From the NCBI GenBank assembly GCA_029433155.1, contig JAQYTT010000003.1, positions 87,749 to 151,748 of the forward strand: DNA of 64,000 bases, given 5' to 3'. The stretch comes from Lactobacillaceae bacterium L1_55_11 (GTDB taxonomy: Bacteria > Bacillota > Bacilli > Lactobacillales > Lactobacillaceae). Positions 57,770 to 64,000 of the stretch are shown piece after piece (the stretch's first letter is position 1; the number at the start of each line of letters is the position of its first letter). The position numbers were made by a program, and so were the translations under genes. Below the pieces are notes generated by a model that was given only the letters and a program-made list of their open reading frames with translations, ran no database searches and was not told the DNA's origin.

Positions 57770-57803
57770 AAAAGCACCAGGCCGCCGGCCCGGTGCTTTT
57801 TTA
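57770..57803 (+). terminator. Terminator after the 89-residue protein gene
   Basis: AAAAGCACC and GGTGCTTTT flank an inner stem GGCC/GGCC; T-run follows. Confidence 0.88.
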
Positions 57804-57819
57804 GTAAATTAATCCCAAA

Positions 57820-57847
57820 ACAAAAGCACCCCACCGGGGTGCTTTTT
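57820..57847 (-). terminator. Terminator after rpsD
   Basis: AAAAGCACCCC and GGGGTGCTTTT pair around ACC; the minus strand continues TTTTG. Its arms resemble those of the neighbouring plus-strand terminator. Confidence 0.88.
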
Positions 57848-57858
57848 CAACCGTAGGA

Positions 57859-58470
57859 TTAACCAAGACGGTTGTAGTATTCGACGATTAGGGCTTCGTT
57901 GATGTCAGCATCCAATTCTTCCCGTTCTGGCAAACGAACGAGGGAACCAGCCAACTTATCAGCATCGAAGTCAACGAACTGTGGCCGTGAAACCACGGAT
58001 TCAACCGCGATTTGAATTGGCACAATGTTCTTTGACTTTTCACGAACTGAAACAACTTGTCCAGGTTCAACTTCGTATGAAGGGATATCAACGCGCTTGT
58101 TGTCCACCAGGATGTGACCGTGGTTAACCAACTGACGAGCCTGCTGGCGCGTAGTGGCCAAACCTAAGCGGTAAACCAATGAATCCAAGCGACGCTCCAA
58201 CAAGATCATGAAGTTGGTACCGTGGGTACCCTGGCGAATCTTACCAGCCTTGTTAAAGAGGGCGTGGAATTGACGCTCGCTCAAGCCGTAAGTGAAACGC
58301 AACTTCTGCTTTTCGCGCAGTTGCAAGCCATATTCAGAAATCTTACCGCGACGACCATTACCGTGGTCACCAGGGGCGTAAGGGCGGCGCGAAAGTTCCT
58401 TACCAGTACCTGACAAGGAAACGCCTAAGCGACGGGATACCCGCCACTTTGGTCCAGTATAACGTGACAT
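57859..58470 (-). CDS. rpsD: 30S ribosomal protein S4
   Basis: A 203-residue primary 16S rRNA-binding protein. The start [18 protein letters not shown], the S4 RNA-binding domain ([35 protein letters not shown]) and the normal length are unambiguous. There are no zinc cysteines. GGAGG precedes the ATG. It is transcribed alone with a long leader. Confidence 0.98.
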   Translation of the reverse strand: MSRYTGPKWRVSRRLGVSLSGTGKELSRRPYAPGDHGNGRRGKISEYGLQLREKQKLRFTYGLSERQFHALFNKAGKIRQGTHGTNFMILLERRLDSLVYRLGLATTRQQARQLVNHGHILVDNKRVDIPSYEVEPGQVVSVREKSKNIVPIQIAVESVVSRPQFVDFDADKLAGSLVRLPEREELDADINEALIVEYYNRLG

Positions 58471-58631
58471 ATATTATGTCCTCCAAAATGTATTTTGCTG
58501 TACATTTGAGGGCAAGCACCAGATGCGTGCAGCGTCAATTAAATCGTTTCTCAGTGACAGTAGCGATGCCCTTACTAACGAGTTGAGACGTTGTTGACGC
58601 GCTTCTTTACTTGCTGCTACTTAATACAACG
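58471..58631 (-). promoter_or_regulatory. rpsD mRNA leader, candidate S4 autoregulatory element
   Basis: About 160 nt separate the promoter from the rpsD ATG. The leader can close a stem GGGCA/TGCCC (outer bases near 58514 and 58573) enclosing further pairing. S4 represses its own mRNA through a structured leader in Bacillus, so the same is likely here; the fold was not computed. Confidence 0.45.
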
Positions 58632-58637
58632 CCTACT

Positions 58638-58666
58638 AGTGTACCAAATCCGCCCGCCATTGACAA
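58638..58666 (-). promoter_or_regulatory. rpsD promoter
   Basis: TTGTCA and TACACT with a 17-bp spacer on the minus strand. Confidence 0.75.
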
Positions 58667-58766
58667 ATTATTAAGAAAATAATAAAGGCTGCCGGCCCAA
58701 GGCTGACCCTGAAAAAAATAGTGTATGGTGTATTTAAGTAAATTTTAAACTAGGTGAGATAGACAT

Positions 58767-60476
58767 ATGTGGGGAATTATCATTGGGGTTGTAGTCTTCG
58801 CCCTGGCAGTTTTGGCAGTGGTCGGTTTCTTGGCCCAACGTAAGTACATCAAAACTATCCAAGAAATTGAAGCCACGAAAAAGGGCCTGGTGGCCCTAAA
58901 CGTGCAACAAGCAGTCTTAGACGCCCGGAAATTAGCACTGACCGGCCAGTCCCTCCAGGACTACCAAGATTTAGAAACCTGTTTTAATGAAGTTAAAAAC
59001 CAGAACTTCTTGGCCATTGATAACTTGATTAACGAGGCCTTGAGTAGCGTGCAGCGCTACCGCTTGGTGAAGGTCCGTCATCAAATTAAGGTTCTGCAGA
59101 ACCTGTTAGCGCAAACGGAAGAAACCATCCAAGCGGTTCAAAGTGGCCTGGCGGATCTTGAACAGGTGAACCTTTCCCATCAGAAGATGATTGAGAAGCT
59201 GCGGGGAACTTACGCCGTCGCCCGGCAAGAAATCGAAGACCAGCGGTCAACCTTTGGGCCGGCCTACTTTAACCTCCTGGCCTTTATCGACCAGTTGGCG
59301 GCGGATTATCAGGAGTTTCGTAAGCTGACCAAGGCTGGCGACCAGGCCAAGGCCTCTGATGTTTACGAGCAGCTTGCCATGGAGAGTACTCAGCTGGAAC
59401 GGATGCAGGTCCAAGTGCCAGAACTGATGGCTACGGTTAACGGGAAGTTCACAGATCAGCTAGCCGAGCTAGCCGACGGTTACCAGGTTCTGTCAGATCA
59501 GGGTTTTGTTTTCGTTGACACTGACATTCCAGCCGAACTCGATGACTTGGATCAAAGCCGGCGGGACATTCTGGGCCTGATTATTGATTTGAAATTAAAA
59601 GAAGCCAAGGACCAGGTTACGGTTTTTGAAAACCAGGTCCAGGGTCTCTATGCCACCATGCAGCGAGAAATTGACGCTAAGGCGGCAGTTAAGGCTGGCA
59701 CTAGCCAGTTAGTTGAACAAATTAAGCGCCTGCGGGAGCAAAACCAGTTACTCTTCTTGGAGTTAGAACGTCTGCAACAGGTCTTTTACATTGATGAAGG
59801 CGAGGCGCCCAAGCGGCGGGATTACCAAAACCAGATTGAACAGGTTGAAGTAGCTCGTAAAGCTGGTCAGGAACAACTCCACCAAAAGCAAATTACCTAC
59901 TCCGAACTGCAAGCCATGCAAGCTGAGTGGCGGGCTGCCCTTGACCAAGTCGAAGACGGCCAGATTGATATGTGGCAGCGGATTCGGGCCATCAAGCCGG
60001 CCTTTGATTCCGCCAGTGACCTTTGCCAGGACTATGTTGTCCAGGTAAAGGGGATGCAGCAGCGGCTGAATCGGATGGATCTGCCCGGCTTACCGGAAGC
60101 TTACTTGGACTACCTTTACAATGTCATGGCTGAAATTGAGCGCCTTAATGACGCCTTGACGGCTAGCCGGGTCAACATGGATGAAGTTCAGCGGCAGTTG
60201 AGCATTGTTTCAGCGGACATGGACACGCTTAAAGAGCGGACCCAGGCCCTGGTTGACCGGGCTAAGGTGGCCGAGCAGTTGTTGCAGTACGCCAACCGCT
60301 ACCGCCTCAGTCACCAAGAAGTTGCCCAGGCCATTGCCGAGGCTTCCCAGTACTACAGCCAGGACCATAACTATGGTCGGGTGATTGATGTCTTGGGTCC
60401 AGCCCTCGACCGGGTCGATGTTGGTATCTACGAACGAATCGTTAACAGTAACAAGCGCCACCAATCCTTACCATAA
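58767..60476 (+). CDS. ezrA: Septation ring regulator EzrA
   Basis: A 569-residue protein with one N-terminal membrane helix (WGIIIGVVVFALAVLAVVGF) and a long spectrin-like run of coiled coils reaching the C-terminus, the layout and length of EzrA. It restrains FtsZ ring assembly and links division to wall synthesis. The segment NFLAIDNLINEALSSVQRYR resembles the EzrA N-terminal repeat. AGGTGAGA precedes the ATG. Confidence 0.93.
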   Translation: MWGIIIGVVVFALAVLAVVGFLAQRKYIKTIQEIEATKKGLVALNVQQAVLDARKLALTGQSLQDYQDLETCFNEVKNQNFLAIDNLINEALSSVQRYRLVKVRHQIKVLQNLLAQTEETIQAVQSGLADLEQVNLSHQKMIEKLRGTYAVARQEIEDQRSTFGPAYFNLLAFIDQLAADYQEFRKLTKAGDQAKASDVYEQLAMESTQLERMQVQVPELMATVNGKFTDQLAELADGYQVLSDQGFVFVDTDIPAELDDLDQSRRDILGLIIDLKLKEAKDQVTVFENQVQGLYATMQREIDAKAAVKAGTSQLVEQIKRLREQNQLLFLELERLQQVFYIDEGEAPKRRDYQNQIEQVEVARKAGQEQLHQKQITYSELQAMQAEWRAALDQVEDGQIDMWQRIRAIKPAFDSASDLCQDYVVQVKGMQQRLNRMDLPGLPEAYLDYLYNVMAEIERLNDALTASRVNMDEVQRQLSIVSADMDTLKERTQALVDRAKVAEQLLQYANRYRLSHQEVAQAIAEASQYYSQDHNYGRVIDVLGPALDRVDVGIYERIVNSNKRHQSLP

Positions 60477-60477
60477 T

Positions 60478-60507
60478 AAAAAAGCAGGCCAGATGGCCTG
60501 CTTTTTA
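60478..60507. terminator. Bidirectional terminator between ezrA and the permease gene
   Basis: AAAAAGCAGGCC and GGCCTGCTTTTT pair perfectly around AGAT. Confidence 0.93.
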
Positions 60508-61911
60508 TTTGGTTTTGATAGTGGAATGGCGAATCCCGTAACTAAAGTACAAGATTAAGCCGAGGACTACCCAGATGGCATACATTTCCAAGGTCTGGGG
60601 TGCCAGAGAGAAAATCAGGTAGAGGCTAATTAAAGCCGTTAATACCGGAACGACTGGATAGCCGGGCACCTTGAAGCCGTCGTGGACCAGGTCCTTGCGG
60701 TGGCGCAGAATAATGACGCCGACACTGATAAAGAGGAAGGCCACCAGCGTCCCAATGTTAACCAGGTTGGCTAACACGCTGAGGGGGATGAAGCCGGCAA
60801 AGACAGCTTCGACCACCGCGGCCACCACGATTGCCCGCATAGGCAACTTGGTTTTTGGATCAACATGGCCTAAGTACTTAGGTAAGAGACCATCCCGTCC
60901 GAATGAGTAAGCCAACCGAGATGAGGCGTAAATTAAGGCCAGGATGGCAGTAAAGGTTCCAATCAAAGCTCCAATGGTAATCACAACTGAGAATTGGGTC
61001 TGATGAACTGCCTGTAAGGCAAAGGCGGCTGGGTCGTCGACCCCTAATTTCTTATAGTTAACAATCCCAGTCAGCACAATGGCAAAGAGGGTATAGAGCA
61101 CGGCGGAGATTACCACCGTACTAATCAGACCCTTGGCCATGGTCTTGGTCGGATTCTTCACTTCGGCAGCATGGGCGGCCACCGTGTCAAAGCCCAGGAA
61201 GGCAAAAATCACGCTGGCGGTCGCAGCTCGAATCCCGTCACTGCCTAGGAAACCAGTCCGGAATTCCTTAGGGTAGAAGGGCACGTAGTTGTTCGTTTTA
61301 ATAAAGAAGGAACCAGCCACGATAAAGGCAATCAGAATCCCGACCTTGATAATCACGGCACTGTTCTCAATCTTTTTAGAAGCGTTCAAGCCCCGTCGAA
61401 TAATCAGGAAGACAACGAAGATTACCAGAATGGCTAGTAGGTTAACCACCCCACCTTCCATCGGTCCATTTCGTAGGGCCGCCGGCAGAGAGAGGTTAAA
61501 GATGGCCAGTAAATTGTTCAGATAGGCCGAGAAACCAGTCGCAATCGCGGAAACGGCTAGGAAGTACTCCAAGATTAGTGACCAACCTAGGATCCAACCA
61601 ATGACCTCGCCGTAGACCACACTACCGTAGGAATAGGCTGAGCCCGCGACTGGCATTGCCGATGAAAATTCGGCAAAGGCCATAGCGGCCATGCCGGAAA
61701 AGACGGCGGCAATCAAGAAGGCGACCGAAACGGCGGGACCAGCGTGCTGGGCAGCGGCATGACCAGGCAGGATAAAAATCCCAGTTCCAATCACAGTCCC
61801 CACACCCAGACCAATCAGGTCCTTAGTGGACAACTCCCGCTGCATCCGCGAGTCCTTGGTTAAGTAACCCTCAACTGATTCCCGTTGAAAGGCTCTTTTA
61901 ATAATATTCAT
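60505..61911 (-). CDS. APC-family amino acid permease (CAT/YfnA-like)
   Basis: A 468-residue membrane protein with about twelve helices. GVGTVIGTGIFILPG and PVAGSAYSYGSVVYGEVIGW are typical of the cationic amino acid transporter branch of the APC superfamily. Substrate cannot be read from sequence. The ATG at 61911 follows GGGAAG; a GTG four codons upstream overlaps that site. The upstream region is very AT-rich, with TATAAT on the minus strand near 61951. Confidence 0.9.
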   Translation of the reverse strand: MNIIKRAFQRESVEGYLTKDSRMQRELSTKDLIGLGVGTVIGTGIFILPGHAAAQHAGPAVSVAFLIAAVFSGMAAMAFAEFSSAMPVAGSAYSYGSVVYGEVIGWILGWSLILEYFLAVSAIATGFSAYLNNLLAIFNLSLPAALRNGPMEGGVVNLLAILVIFVVFLIIRRGLNASKKIENSAVIIKVGILIAFIVAGSFFIKTNNYVPFYPKEFRTGFLGSDGIRAATASVIFAFLGFDTVAAHAAEVKNPTKTMAKGLISTVVISAVLYTLFAIVLTGIVNYKKLGVDDPAAFALQAVHQTQFSVVITIGALIGTFTAILALIYASSRLAYSFGRDGLLPKYLGHVDPKTKLPMRAIVVAAVVEAVFAGFIPLSVLANLVNIGTLVAFLFISVGVIILRHRKDLVHDGFKVPGYPVVPVLTALISLYLIFSLAPQTLEMYAIWVVLGLILYFSYGIRHSTIKTK

Positions 61912-62024
61912 CTTACTTCCCACTATTCTAATTTTTATTACATATTATATTAGCAAGTCAGTATTTACTTGTCTAATAAATTGATGATAATCTAAGGGTC
62001 AAAGCCGGAAGGGAGATGCGCGAC

Positions 62025-62579
62025 ATGCAGCAGCGGAAGGTAATCGTTATTACTGGGGCGGCCGGCGTTGGGAAAACCACCGTTGCCCACTATTTAAAGC
62101 GCCACTATCAGGTGCCCCAAGTTATCACCCACACGACCCGGCCACCCCGGCAGGGGGAGGTGCCCGACCAGGACTACTATTTTGAAAGCCCGGCCAGTTT
62201 TAACCAGAAGCACTACCTGGAATCGGTTGATTATGCCGGCGCTAAGTATGGCTCATCCTATGAAGGACTTGAACAGGCCTGGGCCCATCACCGCCTGGTC
62301 AGCATTGTCCTGGACACGGCTGGGGCCCTGTCCTATTGTCAGAAATTGCCGGCCGAAACGATTGTCCTCTTTATTACGGTTTCCCATCCTAAGTTAGCTC
62401 AGCAGCGGTTGCACTTGCGGCCTGGGGATCCGAAGGCTAACCACCAGCGGATTAACTCCGATGAGTTTAAACGTGATATCACCCTGCCAGCCGAATTAGC
62501 TGGTAAGGCCACGGTGATTAATAATGACGACTGGGCCAGCACTAAGGCGGTGTTAGACCGCCTGATTAAGTCCTGGTAA
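62025..62579 (+). CDS. Guanylate kinase-like protein
   Basis: A 184-residue P-loop kinase. The ATP loop is GAAGVGKTT and the GMP-binding region has THTTRPPRQGE, DYYFES and YAGAKYGSSYEGL, in the order of guanylate kinase. The first loop differs from the usual GPSGVGKGT, and the C-terminal third is divergent, so it may be a paralogue of the housekeeping Gmk. ATG 62025 has the site GGAAGGGAG at nine bases; an ATG at 62016 abuts it. Confidence 0.75.
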   Translation: MQQRKVIVITGAAGVGKTTVAHYLKRHYQVPQVITHTTRPPRQGEVPDQDYYFESPASFNQKHYLESVDYAGAKYGSSYEGLEQAWAHHRLVSIVLDTAGALSYCQKLPAETIVLFITVSHPKLAQQRLHLRPGDPKANHQRINSDEFKRDITLPAELAGKATVINNDDWASTKAVLDRLIKSW

Positions 62580-62584
62580 ATCGG

Positions 62585-62613
62585 CCAGGCCAATTGACTT
62601 GGCCTGGTTTTTA
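62585..62613 (+). terminator. Terminator after the guanylate kinase-like gene
   Basis: CCAGGCCAA and TTGGCCTGG pair perfectly around TTGAC, followed by T residues. Confidence 0.92.
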
Positions 62614-62691
62614 TTATATTCTTCTAATTAAGAGTAAACACCACCTTTTGACAGTCAAAGCCGGCTGCCATCAATAGAACGGAGCGCAGAT

Positions 62692-63888
62692 ATGCCTGAT
62701 ACAAAGCCAGCAATTTTAGACCACTTGAACCAACGATTGAACTTGGTGAAACCTAGTGCGATTCGGGCCTTTGATAACGAGGTCAGTCCGATTCCTGGCA
62801 TTTTGAAGCTAACTTTGGGTGAGCCGGACTTCGACGTGCCTGAACATGCTAAACAGGCCGCAGTGGCTGCCATTGAGGCCAATGATTCCCATTATTCCGC
62901 TTCAAACGGTAAAATTGAGTTACGTCGGGCGATTGCTGGTTTCCTAGCTGACCGGTATGGATTGCACTACCAACCTGAAAGCGAAATCGTGGTGACAACT
63001 GGGGCTACCGAAGCGATTTATGACAGCTTGACGGCTCTTTTGAACCCAGGGGACAAGGTTTTGATTCCAACGCCAGCCTTCCCACTGTATACACCGGTGA
63101 CTGTGATGGCTGGTGGGGAGCCGATCTACCTGAATACCGAGGAGAATGGTTTTGTGCTGCGCCCCGAACAGCTCCAGGCAGCGATTGATCAGTATGGGGA
63201 TGAGATTAAGGCGATTGTCTTGAACTATCCCTCCAACCCGACCGGGGTAGTTTACTCTGAAGATGAGATTAAGGCCTTAGCCGATATCTTGAAGCAGACT
63301 GACATTGTGGTTATCTCAGATGAAATTTACGCCGAATTGAGTTATGGGGATGCCCACACTTCGATTGCTAAGTTCCTACCAGATCAGACCTTGGTTTTGA
63401 ATGGCGTGTCAAAGTCCCATGCCATGACTGGTTACCGGATTGGCTTTGTAGCTGGACCAGCTGAACTGATCAAGCGGGTCGGCATGGTGCACCAGTTTGC
63501 TACGACGACGGCTTCTAACCCGGCCATGGTTGCTGCAACCGAGGCCTTGTCCACTGTGCAGGGTAAGCAGGATTCCCTGGACATGCGGGAAGCCTACCGC
63601 GAACGCCGTGACTACCTATATAAGGAACTAAGTGATTTGGGCTTTGAAATTCCTAAGCCAGATGGCGCCTTCTATATCTTTGCCAAGATTCCAGCAGACT
63701 TGGACCAGGATGACCTGGCCTTTAGCCGTGATTTGGCTAAGCAGAACAAGTTGGCCTTCGTACCCGGTTCCTTCTTTGGCCCTGGTGGTGAAAGCTACGT
63801 TCGTTTGAGTTATGCCGCATCAATGGATAACTTAAAAGAAGCGGTTAAACGCTTGACGGCCTATGTAGAGGACCAACGTGCCAAGTAA
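62692..63888 (+). CDS. Class I/II pyridoxal-phosphate aminotransferase
   Basis: A 398-residue fold-type I enzyme. The PLP lysine is in NGVSKSHAMTGYRIGF; other marks are LTLGEPDFDVPEH, YPSNPTGVVYS and ISDEIYAEL. It belongs with the PatA-like group, which includes N-acetyl-diaminopimelate, aromatic and aspartate aminotransferases; the exact substrate is unclear. A weak GGAG site lies before the ATG. Confidence 0.9.
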   Translation: MPDTKPAILDHLNQRLNLVKPSAIRAFDNEVSPIPGILKLTLGEPDFDVPEHAKQAAVAAIEANDSHYSASNGKIELRRAIAGFLADRYGLHYQPESEIVVTTGATEAIYDSLTALLNPGDKVLIPTPAFPLYTPVTVMAGGEPIYLNTEENGFVLRPEQLQAAIDQYGDEIKAIVLNYPSNPTGVVYSEDEIKALADILKQTDIVVISDEIYAELSYGDAHTSIAKFLPDQTLVLNGVSKSHAMTGYRIGFVAGPAELIKRVGMVHQFATTTASNPAMVAATEALSTVQGKQDSLDMREAYRERRDYLYKELSDLGFEIPKPDGAFYIFAKIPADLDQDDLAFSRDLAKQNKLAFVPGSFFGPGGESYVRLSYAASMDNLKEAVKRLTAYVEDQRAK

Positions 63889-63924
63889 TCCTTGGCGGAT
63901 CTTCTAATTTTAGTCAAGCAACGC

Positions 63925-63953
63925 TTGACACAACCCCAATAGGGTGCTAGACT
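63925..63953 (+). promoter_or_regulatory. Consensus promoter, probably of an rRNA operon
   Basis: TTGACA and TAGACT with a 17-bp spacer. The strong -35 and the downstream leader suggest a stable RNA operon starting at the window edge. Confidence 0.7.
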
Positions 63954-63959
63954 AATAAA

Positions 63960-64000
63960 GTTGCTTCAGGGGGACCTGAAGCGGGTAGCACATTGAAAAC
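63960..64000 (+). other. Start of an rRNA-type leader transcript (cut by window edge)
   Basis: A perfect 8-bp hairpin GCTTCAGG/CCTGAAGC with loop GGGA (63963-63982) is followed by GTAGCACATTGAAAAC. The TTGAAAAC motif commonly occurs in Firmicute leaders shortly before 16S rRNA. The 16S gene itself would be outside the window. Confidence 0.5.

Overview
The window comes from a low-to-moderate GC Gram-positive bacterium of the order Lactobacillales, most likely a heterofermentative member of the Lactobacillaceae (Weissella/Leuconostoc/Fructobacillus/Limosilactobacillus type). Supporting signs are strong AAGGAGG ribosome sites, an LPxTG-anchored surface protein, class Ib ribonucleotide reductase (nrdHEIF), EzrA, ComFA/ComFC, tpiA and eno without gap/pgk beside them, and a Ddl ligase with Phe261, the D-Ala-D-Lac type residue of vancomycin-resistant lactic acid bacteria. 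The genus cannot be fixed from the sequence alone. GC is about 50% by eye, high for Weissella or Leuconostoc.

Layout. (1) 1-19403 is the 3' part of a giant gene, open at the left window edge, coding more than 6,460 residues made of about 78 tandem 81-residue DUF1542-like repeats and ending in an LPNTG sorting signal. (2) 19.6-28.1 kb holds membrane and resistance functions: a PAP2 phosphatase, a UvrA2-like ABC ATPase, a TetR regulator divergent from an MMPL transporter, and a membrane-anchored glycerophosphodiesterase. (3) 28.1-33.4 kb has tRNA-Tyr and tRNA-Gln, hflX with a histidine phosphatase, two small membrane proteins and a CNNM/CorC-type protein. (4) 33.4-37.9 kb is the nrdHEIF operon. 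(5) 37.9-43.8 kb holds a second PAP2 protein, a 47-residue basic protein, a mutY without cluster cysteines, an AI-2E family exporter, tRNA-Leu(UAG), tRNA-Thr(AGU), a DUF1275 protein, a GNAT acetyltransferase, an AT-rich membrane-anchored HNH protein and tRNA-Leu(UAA). (6) 43.9-47.2 kb is a coiled-coil membrane protein, an atypical tpiA, eno, tag and tRNA-Arg(CCG). (7) 47.2-55.3 kb has yigZ divergent from comFA-comFC, then a cell-shape and wall cluster: DUF1146, mreB, DUF2969, rodA, DUF2785, ddl, followed by a universal stress protein. (8) 55.4-64 kb carries a 6S-like RNA beside rarA, a DUF1694 gene, rpsD with its leader, ezrA, an amino-acid permease, a guanylate-kinase-like gene, an aminotransferase and, at the right edge, a consensus promoter with what looks like the start of an rRNA operon leader.

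How it works together. Most of the window is core housekeeping: dNTP synthesis, lower glycolysis, base-excision repair (mutY, tag), wall growth and division (mreB, rodA, ddl, ezrA). Accessory traits are the giant adhesin-like protein, the TetR/MMPL/UvrA2 region and the HNH gene. No phage, insertion sequence or CRISPR array was seen. The most notable signals are the giant repeat gene with exact-register internal duplications, the Fe-S-free MutY, two loci with predicted leaderless transcripts (mutY, and yigZ/comFA with only 17 bp between divergent start codons), a tRNA-Thr with A34, a TIM with altered conserved residues, and the HNH gene.
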